This document shows, piece after piece, positions 32,964-46,215 of a stretch of DNA of 64,000 nucleotides (its first letter is position 1; each line of letters opens with the position of its first letter). The translations under genes were made by a program, and so were the position numbers. The notes below the pieces were generated by a model. It ran no database searches and had not been told where the DNA came from. It was given only the letters and a program-made list of their open reading frames with translations. Source of the DNA: Rapana venosa (Eukaryota; Mollusca; Gastropoda; Neogastropoda; Muricidae); contig CM054154.1 of NCBI GenBank assembly GCA_028751875.1, positions 57,770,567 through 57,834,566 of the forward strand, written 5' to 3'.

Positions 32964-35440
32964 AATGTCTTAAAGCCAGGGTGTGCGGGGTAGATTTTGC
33001 TTCACTGAGGGCTATTATATGTCATTGTTGTCATGTGTAAAGTGTAAACTCTGAATTAACAGACATGTTTGAAACACCAGTTGGAGTCAGAAAAGGGATG
33101 GTTTTTGAGCCCTACCTTGTTTTCAATTTTTATAAATCAATTTTGCAAATCACATGAATGATAAAGGTAAACATTTGGGGGTTTGAATGATACTGATGCT
33201 ATGGAATTATTCATTTTGCTATTTGCAGATGATGTAGCATTGGTGTCAGTTACTCCAGGTGGACTTCAAAACCATTGAATGTTTTAAAGAGCTGTTGTGA
33301 CAATGTGAATCTTTGTGTGAATATTGATAAAACTAAGTTAATGGTATTAGAAAGGGGGGCTTTTTAGGGAAGCGTGAACAATGGTTCTTTGATGGTAAAA
33401 GGTTAGAAGTGGTAAATAGCTATTGCTTTTTTGGGATTTAACTTTAAACTATGATAAGTGCAAAAAGAGGAACCCTTCAATTAGCTTCTAAAGGGAGAAG
33501 GCGTAGTTCAAGTTAAAAAGGTTTTCCAAAAATGTAAAGAATAAAGCAGACACATTCTTAAAGATTGTTGATGCTAAGATCCAACCGATTTTGATATATT
33601 TGCTGAAAATTTGGGGACCTAAACAGATTAGAGCATTTAGAGAAGGTTCATAGGGCTGCTTGTAAGAGGTTTTTGGTGTTCCAACAGGACCCCAAACAAC
33701 ATGGTATATGGGGAATTGGGCAGAATCCATTGTATGTAAAATACATATGTAGCATGCTTAAGTTTTTGGGTTTTTAAACTATTACAAAAGGGGTTTGAAG
33801 AAAGGTTACCACGTAAAGCTTATGAAATGTTACTTGAACTTGATAAATGTGGTCAGCTGTGTTGGGCTTCAAAAATTAGAGAGATACTGTGTGTCACGGC
33901 TTTAATATAGTTTGGTTGCAACGGGGTGTGGGGATATAAAAGCATTTTTAAAATTTATTCAAACAGAGGCTTGTTGACATGTCAGGAAAGAATGGGATGG
34001 GGCTGTTACGGATCGTGACAGGTACACCAAAGTATAGGACATTTAAAGCGTTTTGGAGAAGGAAAGGTATATTTTGGATATGGATACATACTGTTTCCCA
34101 GTTGCTATAACACAATTTAAAGGGTTTTGTAATGTTCTTCCTCTAAACCAATAATGTGCATCGTACAGTGAAATTGTACAAAATTAAATGTGTCCATGTT
34201 GCAAAGAAAAAAATCGAAAATGAACAACATTCATATTTAAATGGTGATGGGTATGAGGATCTACCTGCTAAATTTCTAAAAGAATCAGCCAATGTTTCCC
34301 GTTTCATGCACTACTCAGGGCTACAAATCCAAATCACACGCACATTTATCCAGTTTCGTGTTCCATGCAATTAACAGAAGAAAAAACTTCATTGTGGAAA
34401 CATTGTTTTAAAATGTTTGTTGCTATAATTTAATGAGAGGGCCCTTTGGGAGCATTTTTTTTTATATTTGTGTGTGTGCACAAGCTCGTGCACGCGCGAA
34501 CATGTGTGTATGTTTGTGCGTGCGGCGTGGTAGTGAGTGTGTGGTATGTGTTGTATGAGTGATTTGGAGGGGAGGGGGTTGAATGTAAGAGCGGATGGAT
34601 GCCCATGCGCATGGTGCGTGTGTGTGTTCCCGCGTGCGTGCGGGTGTGTGTGTTTATGAAGGCAGTGAGGAAGTGTCCAGATAGGACTGTCGGATGAAAA
34701 TTTGCATATTTTATGTGATTGAGAGGACATGGGGACGGTGAATATTGTTCTGAAGTGATATCTTGCAACTTTTTGATTAACACCCCATTTTCTCTTTTTA
34801 TGACTTTTAAAAGTTACATGACATGAAAGAGCACAGTGTGTGTGAGGTTTGTGTGTGTGGGTTTTTTTGGGTTTTTTGTTTTGTTTTTCCCATACAGCAT
34901 TGTGTTAACATTGCAGTGCCTAGAGCTGACATGGTTGTATTTGATGTATTTTTTTTTTTTGGACGGGTTTGAATGTTTTGAGAATCCAATAATTTGTGAG
35001 TATAGTAACTATTATGAAAATGCAAGAAAACCTAATGAGCATTAATGATTTCAAATGTTATGATTGATGATGTGCTTGATGTTTGTATTTTGTATGTGAG
35101 AAGGCGTTAACATATCAGGTATAGCTTCATCAATAACTTTGTTAATAGGTCTATTGTCTTTTTGTGGTACCCTGGGAAGTGGTTAAGGTGAACTGAGTTT
35201 TTGTTTTTAGCTGTGTTTTGCTTTGATTTGTTGGCATACGACAGTCTTTATTTAGGCATGATGTTGGAATATGCTTATGCAAGAGTATACAGTTATGAGT
35301 GCACTCCAGGGTATTATGCCAAAGTCTTACCAAACTTATGTGAATTTTTTTCATCTTCAACTTTTCATCTTCAATATTTTGCCCCTCGATGTGTATTGTG
35401 GCCAAAGGCCGATGTACATTAAACAATTTCAGAGTTTCAG
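32964..35440 (+). mobile_element. LINE family A, copy 3 (5' truncated)
   Basis: Carries the RT end and C-terminal domain, and a 3' UTR ending TATTGTGGCCAAAGGCCGAT with a TTTCAGAG tail (35393-35440), the same terminus as at 16.1 kb. In the 3' UTR there are (GT)n-like segments near 34470-34560 and 34610-34650. The element is followed by (TC)n. Its 5' break lies within the palm domain. Confidence 0.8.
33040..34150 (+). pseudogene. Family A ORF2, copy 3: end of RT and C-terminal domain
   Basis: Pieces: LFSIFINQF (33120-33148), ELFILLFADDVALVSVTPGG (33202-33261, catalytic ADD intact), NIDKTKLMVLERGAF (33323-33365), EVVNSY (~33410), RKAYEMLLELDKCGQLCWAS (33810-33870), KIREILC (~33873) and LTCQERMGW (~33975). 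They match copies at 7.0-7.9 and 13.6-14.4 kb. At least six frame changes occur; the region shows mild homopolymer expansion. Confidence 0.75.
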
Positions 35441-35530
35441 AGTTCTCTCTCTCTCTCTCTTCTCTCTCTCATCTCTCTCTCTCTCTCTCTCTCTCTACTC
35501 TCTCTCCTCTCTCTTCTCTCTCTCCCTCTC
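35441..35530. repeat. (TC)n tract
   Basis: About 90 bases of near-pure TCTC starting directly at the tail of LINE family A copy 3. Confidence 0.95.
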
Positions 35531-35994
35531 TGTATAATTGTGAATGTTTTACTTGTATATCGCTATTGTGTTATTGAAAAATGACTTTAGTGGTTTGTTC
35601 TCCTTTATTTTATGGAGGTTTTGCTTTGTTTGGTTCTGTTTTGGTTTGGTTTGGGGTTGTTGGGTTTTTTGTGTGTTGTTGTTGTTGTTGAGGGGGAACT
35701 ATTCGGTGTCCCCTCTCCCCTTGTTGTTGTTGCCACTTTTGTTTTGCTCTTGGTTCTTGCTATTTTTCGGTTGTTTCTGTGTTTTCTGTTTTGCTTTCTT
35801 TTTTTACGTGTGACTACTTTTTTTTCTCTCTTCGGTGATTTTTGTGGGGATTTTTGTGTAGATTGTTTTTTCTGTATACTGTGTAAGTGTATTGCTATAG
35901 GCTTTATTTTATTATCATATATATCCTTAAGAGCGAGGACTGGATGTAAAAAGCACATGGGTGCTTATTCATTATCCTCGAAATAAAAGAATTT

Positions 35995-36000
<6 letters not shown>
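35531..36000 (+). mobile_element. LINE 3' UTR fragment
   Basis: No coding motif; T-rich and GTT-rich. The end GAGGACTGGATGTAAAAAGC ... CCTCGAAATAAAAG and AATTTGTCATT is a terminal sequence I recognise from CR1/L2-type LINEs of marine invertebrates. It is followed directly by (TC)n and satellite. Open frames in it (Phe/Leu/Val-rich) are low complexity. Confidence 0.6.
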
Positions 36001-38285
<2,285 letters not shown>

Positions 38286-39853
38286 TTCCTCTACTCTGCC
38301 TCTCCCTATGGTGACGTACGTGCAAACCAGCGCTCTCCTCTTTCAGTGAAATTGTGTACAAAATAGTGTGGTCTTTTCAGTGATATTTTTAAGTGTAACT
38401 GATTGAGTGTTGTGTGAACTGAATGTGCAAAACTTTTTTGAAAATATTCGACGGTAAGCCCGTAATTCTATCTATCTATATATCTGTCCCGTAGTCTGAC
38501 GACCGTGGGGGCACCCTCAAAGACTCAACAACCAGTTCCCTCCATTCCTCTCTCTGTTCTGCCTTTCTCAGGGTTTTGTTGAGTTCTAGGCCTGTCCATT
38601 CGCTGATGTTATCATCCCAGCTCTTCTTTGGTCTGCCTCTTCTTCTTCCTCCCTGGACAGTGCCTTGTAAAACTGTCTTTGCAAGTTCTTTGGATCTTGT
38701 GACATGCCCATACCATTTAAGTTTACGCTTTTTCACGATCGTTAGAAGGTTCTCATAGGGTCCAAAGGTTTGCTGGATTCTGTTATGCACGCTTTCGTTG
38801 CTTATGTGGTCTTTGTAGGAGATGCCAAGGAGTCTCCGAAAGCATCTCATCTCCACCGCCTGTACTCTTCTCTCCAAATCTGCAGTCAGGGTCCATGATT
38901 CACAGGCATACAGAAATATGGATATGACAAGGGAGCCGCATTAGTCTGATCTTGGAGATAAGTGAGATATTTTAATCTCTCCAGATGGTGTTTAGTTTTG
39001 ACAGTGCTGTTATTGTCTGTGCAGTCCTGCATGCTACTTCTGGCTTGGATCCCTGGTCTGATACAATGGCTCCCAGGTACTTGAAGCTTTGAACTGTTTC
39101 CAGCTTCTGGTCATTAACCCTGATATCAGTGCTAATGCCGTTGGTGTTATTAGTCATCAGTTTGGTCGTCTCTGCACTGATTTCCATGCCGTATGTTTTG
39201 GAGGCCTTATTCAAGTGTTCTGTTAGGCTGGCAAGCTCTTTTTCTGATCCTGCTATTCCATCAATGTCGTCTGCGAAGCGGAGGTTTATGATCGTTCTGC
39301 CACCAATGCTGACTGATCCTTCATGATGTTCCAGTGCATCAACCATGATTCTCTCAAGGAAGATGTTGAAAAGAGTGGGTGAGAGTAGCCCGTAATTAAC
39401 ATTTGAAAATGAATAAGGATTATTGAAGGGCTTTTTTTTCAGTTGTAAATATCGCTAAAAGATTTGGTGTCTGGCTGCACGTGCAGCATAGGTGTAACAA
39501 AAGGAAAGCCAGCACACATGACCAGTGTGCAGAAGACAATCCAACGCACAGTGCAGAAATCATCCTGTGAAACACGTCTATAATGCACGTGCAGATAGAA
39601 CAGTAATCCAGGAGTGGTAGAACTGCTTTTTTTTCTGCTGTTGTTTTATTGTGTGGTTAATTTTTCAAACAACGCTCAAGTTGTGTCAATCATATGCCAG
39701 ATACCAAAGAAATTTTACCTCAACAGTCTTGCTGGAGGGGGGGGGGATTCCCCTACCCATCCATGTGTGAAATGACAGAGTAGCTCTTCTTCAGTGACAA
39801 GATGCCAGATAGCCCGGAGATGGATGAGTGAGTGTGTGAGCTGAAGGGGGAAT
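38286..39853 (+). promoter_or_regulatory. Putative 5' UTR of the CR1-like element (split)
   Basis: Made of 38286-38467 and 39398-39853, separated by an RTE-like insertion. It starts at the satellite boundary with CTCTGCCTCTCCCTATGGTG and contains no open frame of note. LINE 5' UTRs carry internal promoters, but I cannot point to a promoter motif here. Confidence 0.5.
38468..39386 (-). mobile_element. RTE-like LINE, 5' truncated, with 11-bp target duplication
   Basis: A 919-bp minus-strand insertion flanked by AGCCCGTAATT at 38457-38467 and 39387-39397. It contains LRFADDIDGIAGSEKELASL, KTYGMEISAETTKLMTNNTN and SFKYLGAIVSD (39346-38972), then, after a shift, the C-terminal RRVQAVEMRCFRRLLGISYK, LKWYGHVTRS, LAKTVLQGTVQGGRRRGRPK and ISEWTGLEL (38877-38476). 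The 3' tail is (TAGA)n-like. FADD is intact. Two frames only, so relatively young. A 366-bp copy of the same 3' end is at 53966-54330. Confidence 0.9.
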
Positions 39854-41980
39854 ATGTCCGAGTTCCAGTCAGCCACTGCTGAACCCAATAAACTCCTTCC
39901 TACCTTAGACAAAATCCAGAAACGTTTTTTCTGTTCTCAAAAAGAACTGATTATCACATTTTCTGTCACTGATTATGACGCAAAAGGTTTGGTCATTTCC
40001 ACAACAGACACTCTTATTTGTAAGTCACTCCAAGAAAATCTCGAACAAAGAAAATTCAAACTGCTCTGTGACTCCAGAAAATGCGTGACTATTTCCTTAT
40101 ATTTTTCCTATGATTCTGGGGGCACCCTCCTCTGCCAAGGTAGGGATTGCGAAAACTGGGACAACCTTGAATGTGAAACCTTGAAAACTTTTGTTTCCAC
40201 ATTCCTAGAAAATGGAAACATACAACAACTTATCAAAGGGTTGCATCAAGCACCCATCTGATTCATCTCCTGCTTTCCTGCAACGCCTCATCTGCAGACT
40301 CCTGCTGCCATAGAGCTGCCAGTGTCCTCTACTGCCTCCCTTACAGTGGAGACTGACTCACCCGACCACCCTTGTTCTTCTTCTTTGTTGCTTGACGACA
40401 GCACTGCAAGATCTGAGGTGATTCTTTTCCCTCCAACTCCTGACCACAAAGATGCTCATTCCAAAGACCTGCCAGGCACAGATCCCTCTCAGCCTGTGCC
40501 AACTTCAAATCGTTCAGAAAAAGAAACGCCCAAACGAAAGAAAACAAAATCTAGCATTCGAAGAAGTGCTCTTCATTTTACACCAAAAACGAAAGTGCTA
40601 TCCTCAACCAAAAGCACTTTTCATCAAATAAACTGGGAGCGGATAAAAGAAGATTTTGAAGAGCTCAGCTCCAGGATGATGGAATCAGAAACGACAACTG
40701 CTTCTCTCTTTGAAGATACAAAGGCTTATGTAAAAAATGAATTTCGCATCCTTTGCAGAGACAAATCAGAAGAGCTGTATGGTGAGTTAGAAAAATTGAA
40801 GTCTAGAGTGATACATCTAGAACAGAAAAAACATGTCACTTGAAAAGGAAATACATTCTCTGAAATCTCATCAAGGAACTGTACGGTCTGAACTGAAAAA
40901 GATTCAAAGTCCAAAACTCACAGGAAACATGAGCATCCAAACAACACCCGTACCACCATTATTGTCCGCATGCTCAACTGACCATACTGGGGCTTTTCAT
41001 ACTAATCATGACCCAGAACAGCAAGATGACAGTGACTGTGTTCCTCTAAAGTCAGTTAAAAGTTTGCATTCAGATTACATCCCCTCACTTAGTAAAGAAC
41101 AAGATGAAATAAAAGGTGAAAAAAAAGATAGAGTACGCCATCCCCACCTCGAATTATTTTTCAGTGCTCAGTAGAGACCCAGAGGAAACGGCGTATACCG
41201 AAACAGGAGAAACATTACCAAAGCCAAGGCTGACTCAAGTCTCTGATTCTGGAAACCCCCAGTCTACATCCAAACCATCTTCCATGGACATATTGAAAAA
41301 CCTATCCATTCCTGAGAGAACAAAAACAAAAATGCTCCTCATTGGAGATTCAGTCGTAAGATTTTTCAATACACGAAGGTTCTCTCCAAGAAATGAATTT
41401 GTATACAAAATCTGTGTTCCGGGTATGATGGTACAAGATCTGTTCCCTTGGCTGACTTCAGTGCCACCAACCCCAGGCATAAAACATGTCATACTCCACG
41501 TTGGCGTGAACTCTTGCCGTGCAGGTCCTCTACAAGCAGAGGAATGGGCAAGGCTGATCTCCAGATGTCACGCTGCTTTTCCAAGAGCTCAACTGACGTT
41601 CAGCTCCATCATTCCTGCCAGAGGTCGACACCACTTGAACAACTCCATCAGACAATCCAATCACCACCTTCAGACTGTCTGTGAACGCCTGGGTGTGACG
41701 TTTATTGACAATGACTCCACCTTCACCACCCCAACAGGCGCTCCCCGTCTAGCCCTCTACCAGGACCTAATCCATTCTAGTGCAAAAGGAACTGCAAAAC
41801 GTGTGGCCAATATAAAGACTTGCTTGAACATGACACCAGCCAGTGAAGAAGCCATACCCCAATCATCACTACATGTTCAATCTAGAACAGTGACAAACAA
41901 CTTTCCTGTTGGGGCAAACCGTCAAAGGCAAAATGATCAAAACTATGGAAGAAGAGATGCGGCAGAAGCATCAGTGACAC

Positions 41981-41982
<2 letters not shown>
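39854..41982 (+). pseudogene. CR1-like ORF1: N-terminal domain, coiled coil, SGNH esterase
   Basis: ATG at 39854. An N-terminal domain of about 135 residues (ITFSVTDYDAKGLVI, SGGTLLCQGRDCENW) precedes an in-frame TGA at 40259 and a Ser/Thr/Pro-rich, then basic stretch. A predicted coiled coil (RIKEDFEELSSRMMES to KSRVIHLEQKK, 40640-40830) continues after a frameshift at an A run. The SGNH hydrolase fold follows: MLLIGDSVVRFF with Ser at 41350-41352, VILHVGVNS with Asn at 41509-41511, FSSIIPARG (~41611), and YQDLIHSS with Asp 41764-41766 and His 41773-41775. Only one stop and two A-run frameshifts (near 40827 and 41119) interrupt about 2.1 kb. In such LINEs the esterase is thought to help element RNA-protein particles interact with lipids; that role is from the literature on related elements. 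Confidence 0.82.
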
Positions 41983-42016
<34 letters not shown>

Positions 42017-42266
42017 GGAACTTATATAGCACTATATTTTGCAAAGACAAATCAAAGCGCATGCATTCAACCTTATCTTACACAGTCATGCAATCAATTA
42101 TAAATGATCAATAGTTTAAACAAACAGATATTTACAAACATAGTGCACTGCAGACAAAAGCTATGAAATAAAATTTCAATAGTCAAATGTTTTACAAAAG
42201 CACATACACACACACACAAACACACACACTCACTTAGGTCGTATACTTTAGCAGGGTGATAGGACA

Positions 42267-43091
42267 TGGGTAAGTGAAGGTGGGATAGCTCTGATATGAA
42301 ACAGGAGGGGGGAAATCTTAGGTCTGAACTAAATATGTCTTGAGGCTTGATTTAAAAGTGTCATAACTAGGTTTCTGGCGAAGAGAGAGAGGGAGCTCAT
42401 TCCAGGTCGATGGACCCAAAATAGAGAAAGAGCGGCGGCCAACAGTGTATTGGTTGAATCTAGGTATTCGTAGGCACAAGGTATCTGCAGTAAAGCGGAG
42501 GGAACGTGAAGGAGTGTACAGGTTAAGATATTCACAGAGGTAGGAGGGTGCAGTTTTGTGGAGACATTTGTAGCAGAGGGTACTGATCTTATAATTTACT
42601 CTCTGTGGCACAGGCAGCCAGTGGAGAGATCGCAAGAGAGGGGTAATGTGCTCAGATCTTTTCTTTCTGAGAACTAGTCTGGGTAAGTGAAGGTGGGATA
42701 GCTCTGATATGAAACAGGAGGGGGGAAATCTTAGGTCTGAACTAAATATGTCTTGAGGCTGGATTTAAAAGTGTCATAACTAGGTTTCTGGCGAAGAGAG
42801 AGAGGGAGCTCATTCCAGGTCGATGGACCCAAAATAGAGAAAGAGCGGCGGCCAACAGTGTATTGGTTGAATCTAGGTATTCGTAGGCACAAGGTATCTG
42901 CAGTAAAGCGGAGGGAACGTGAAGGAGTGTACAGGTTAAGATATTCACAGAGGTAGGAGGTGCAGTTTTGTGGAGACATTTGTAGCAGAGGGTACTGATC
43001 TTATAATTTACTCTCTGTGGCACAGGCAGCCAGTGGAGAGATCGCAAGAGAGGGGTAATGTGCTCAGATTTTTTCTTTCTGAGAACTAGTC
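42267..43091 (-). repeat. 413-bp tandem duplication at the LINE 3' end
   Basis: The unit 42267-42679 is repeated at 42680-43091 with about four differences (for example GAGGCTTGA/GAGGCTGGA, TAGGAGGGTGC/TAGGAGGTGC, CAGATCTTTT/CAGATTTTTT). Both units code for the C-terminus around LRSLHWLPVPQRVNYKI and RSFSILGPSTWNELPLSLRQ. The junction is CTAGTC followed by TGGGTAAG. Confidence 0.93.
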
Positions 43092-44535
43092 GAGCTGCGG
43101 AGTTTTGTATACGTTGAAGGGAGTGGATAGATGATGCTGGCAGACCAGACAAAAGAGAATTACAATTGTCAAGACGTGAATGAATGAGAGATGTGACAAG
43201 TTTGGCTGTTGAATCAGTGGACAGGTACTTTCGAATTACACTAGTACGCTGTAATTGATAGGAGCACAACTGACAGGTCTGGGTGATGAATTTTTTCATA
43301 GAGAGTGTGTTGTCGATAACAACACCTAGATACTTCACAGCAGTGGATAGAGGGACTGATGTATTACCAAGTTCTATTGAAGCTGTTGTAATGAAAGATA
43401 GTTTGTGTTTGGTCCCTACGAGCATGGCTTCGGCTTTATCTGCATTTAGCTGTAGTTTGTTCTGTGTCATCCAGTTTTGAATATCTTCAAAGCAGCGGGC
43501 CATATTTGTCAGGAGAGAAGGCAGATTTTCAGGATTAACACTGCTTTGAATCTGAGAGTCATCTGCGTAAAAATGATGGTTTATTTGATGACGGTTTATT
43601 ATATGAGACAGTGGGGCAGTGTAAAGAGTGAAAAGAACAGGGCCTAGAACTGATCCCTGTGGGACTCCGCATTCCAGTTTGGCAGGTTTTGATTGAATCT
43701 TGTTTACTGCAACTGTGTGGAATCGGTCAGTAAGGTATGAATTAAACCACGTGAGGGCTATGCCAGAAACATCGAACGTTTTTTGAAGACGGGAGAGAAG
43801 AATTGAGTGGTCTATAGTATCGAAGGCTGCTGATAAGTCGAGTAGAATGACAAGGGAGATTTTCCCTGAGTCAGAAGCGAGTAGAAGCGTGTTTAAAGTG
43901 TGTAATAAGGTGGTTTCAGTGCTGTGGTTGACGCGATAGGCAGACTGAAACTCAGGAAGAAGATTGTTGGAGAGAAAGTGGTTGTTGAGCTGTTAGAGAA
44001 CTACTTTTTCAAGGACTTTAGAAATGATTGGTAGATTGGAAACAGGACTATAATTCTTCACAATGTTAGGGTCAAGGTCATGCTTTTTGAGTAGAGGAAT
44101 GACTATAGCAGTTTTGAGAGCTGATGGAACATTTCCTGAAACAAGAGATGAGTTCACTATTTTCGTGATATCGGGTATGAGTTGTGGTAGGCACTTTGCG
44201 AAAAGAGAAGCAAGTATGGGATCAAGATCACATGATTTTATAGTCATTTCTTTCAGAATTGTCATGATACCTTTCTCACTTGTCGGATGAAAGTAAAGGA
44301 GAGGAGTGCCAGAGAATTGGGGATCAGGAAGTGTAGGCTGGAAAGGAGTCTGATCCAGTTTGGAGCAAATGTTATAGACTTTTTCAGAAAAGAATGCAGA
44401 AAATATAGATGGAAGTTCAGAGTGGTTGTGGATGGAAGGCAGAGGGCTTGCCTTCACAGATCCAAGAAGAGTAGATGTGAGGTAAAAAAGAGATTTCATA
44501 GACGTGGCATCAAGAACTTGAGAAGAGTAATACAT
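42310..44535 (-). pseudogene. Jockey-like ORF2: reverse transcriptase, copy 2
   Basis: From high to low coordinates: SFYLTSTLLGSV-like linker, TILKEMTIKSCDLDPI (~44230), IPLLKKHDLDPNIVKNYSPV (~44090) and a stop at 43995. FQSAYRVNHSTETTLL (~43930), LLDLSAAFDTIDHSILLSRL (~43830, first Asp), CGVPQGSVLGPVLFTLYTAP (~43660), catalytic HFYADDSQIQSS (~43565) and NADKAEAMLVGTKHKLS (~43430) follow. A 253-codon open frame (43503-42742) covers the thumb and C-terminus. All catalytic residues are present; one stop and a few shifts prevent a full ORF. Confidence 0.88.
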
Positions 44536-44765
44536 TGTTTTTTTCTGAAAGAATTAAAGATTTGACTTTGTTTACTTGTTTACGAAAGAGCTGCTTATTA
44601 ATTTCCGTTTTTGATTTTCGCCACTGCCGCTCTAATTGCCTGCGTTTGCGCTTTGCGACCAGGATGTCATGGGTGTACCATGGCGCACATGGCCTATCAG
44701 GTAGGAGACGGTCAGTGGGAGGTGCATGCTCATCAAGCAGTTGGCTGAGAACATCATTGTAGTGT

Positions 44766-45566
44766 TTAGAGGGGGTTATTGTTGTCAGAGGTTTGTGATA
44801 GGCGTTCAGCAGCTTGTGAAGAGAAAGTTTGAATATCTATGGCCTTAAGGTTGCGACCGGTGACATACTTTTTCTTTCTGATAGGCTTTGCAATATTTAG
44901 AGAGAAAAGAACAGCGGAATGATCAGAAAGTAGTTCATCAGTGATAGATACAGATGTGATCAGATCTTGTGAAACATTGGTAATTAGCCAGTCTAAAATA
45001 TGTCCTGATCTCTGTGTTGCTTCGTTTACCAGCTGAGAATGAGAGTGGTTCGACAAAGAAAGAGAGAGAAATTTGACATCAGAAGAAGACTGGTTATCAA
45101 AATGGAAGTTAAAGTCATCGAGAATGATGAGCTTGCTGGGAGAGAGGTTGTAGTGATCCAGGAGTGACTGAAAGTCTTGATGGAAAATGGAAGATGTCAG
45201 ATTATTCTTACGGCTTGGAGGTGGACAGTAAAGACAGCAGAAAGTAATAGAGTGGCCAGGTGTGTTGGAGTTGAGTTCACAGACTTCGAAAGATTCAGGT
45301 GAGAAAAAAAGGGAGTGACAGAAAGAAAAAGCAGGTTCGAGTGTATCTTTATAAACGATGGCAATGCCACCTCCACGGGAGGGTCGGGGAAGAGAAAGAG
45401 TTTTATAACCAGGTGGTGTCAGTTGTTTTATTTTCGGTTCATGACCGTGTGGTTTTAACCAGGTTTCTGTAAGAAATGTTAGATCAATGTTCTTTTCAGA
45501 GATGAAATAAGAAATGAGATCAGCTTCACCTTCTGGGCAGACAGATTGCACGTTGAACAAGCACAC
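44766..45566 (-). pseudogene. Jockey-like ORF2: APE endonuclease, copy 2
   Basis: A 266-codon open frame beginning MCLFNVQSVCPEGEADLISY. Catalytic blocks: DLTFLTETWLKP (metal-binding Glu), SRGGGIAIVYKD, KLIILDDFNFHF, ILDWLIT, and LLSDHSAVLFS (catalytic SDH). In the GDFN block the Gly has become Asp (DDFN); copy 1 keeps GDFN. The frame stops at 44766 before the RT, so ORF2 is interrupted between the domains. The first ATG is close to the element's 5' truncation point. Confidence 0.88.
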
Positions 45567-45568
45567 TT

Positions 45569-46047
45569 CTGGAGATTTACATCCTTACCCCACAGTGGTT
45601 ACTGCCCCCATCCCCTCACCCTGCCCTCCTCCTCCTTCTTTACTTCACCATCCTACTCTTAGTTCTGGTCCCCGACGAACACTCCCCTCATTTTCAAAAC
45701 CACCCCCTCCCCTTCACTTTGTCCCTAACAATGCAAGCACATCAGAAACACATATGCCAGCATCTAGCCACTACAGTCAGGATAGAGGCTACCTCAGTAA
45801 CTACTGTCCTGATCCCCCAGTCTTGGCTTCTCAAGTCTCCAGTCACGACCCAAGACTCCCTGGTCACTCCACAAGTGGTGACAGGGTCAATACCTATGTC
45901 TTTGATTTGCTCAGAATGGCATCCCAACTGTTGTCTCAGCAACAAACCTCCATGATGCAAAATTGCCCAGAAGACATACATGATTCTCATGCATATGCGT
46001 GTGTGTTGATGTTATCACTGATGTGTATGCATGTGTTAACGTATTAG
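45569..46047 (+). pseudogene. CR1-like ORF1, C-terminal proline-rich part
   Basis: Resumes ORF1 after the Jockey-like insertion, one frame away from the upstream part: TSGDLHPYPTVVTAPIPSP, then a Pro-rich run and FVPNNASTSETHMPASSHYS, ending VFDLLRMASQLLSQQQ and a short tail to a stop at 46045. No known domain. It is assigned to ORF1 because it abuts the ACACTT duplication and has the same strand. The true stop might be earlier, before the (GT)-rich stretch. Confidence 0.6.
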
Positions 46048-46128
46048 TGTGTGAGTGTGTGCACGAGTGCGCACGCGCGAGTATGTGTGTGTATGTGTGC
46101 GTATGTGTATGTGAGTACGCATGTGTAT

Positions 46129-46215
<87 letters not shown>

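Larger units (their letters stand above)
41983..45562 (-). mobile_element. Jockey-like LINE, minus-strand copy 2, inserted in ORF1
   Basis: A 3.58-kb minus-strand insertion bounded by ACACTT at 41977-41982 and 45563-45568. The 3' tail is (TTA)n, seen as (AAT)n at 41983-42013 on this strand, preceded by GCGCTTTGATTTGTC and a TAGTGCTATATAAGT-type terminus. It is cleaner than copy 1 and lacks that copy's 5' extension. The 3' part is tandemly duplicated (42267-43091). Confidence 0.88.

Noticed and set aside
35544..35986. Hydrophobic plus-strand frames that look like membrane proteins
   Set aside because: They arise from T- and GTT-rich LINE 3' UTR sequence; two overlapping frames give equally hydrophobic readings and neither has a domain.
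41116..41982. Esterase as a captured or horizontally transferred host gene
   Set aside because: The upstream coiled coil, downstream EN-RT ORF2 on the same strand and known SGNH-bearing LINE ORF1s make a LINE ORF1 the simpler explanation; no introns or host-gene features seen.
41980..42020. Asparagine-repeat protein tail on the esterase ORF1
   Set aside because: The Asn run is the (AAT)n tail of the minus-strand LINE inserted there, not part of ORF1.
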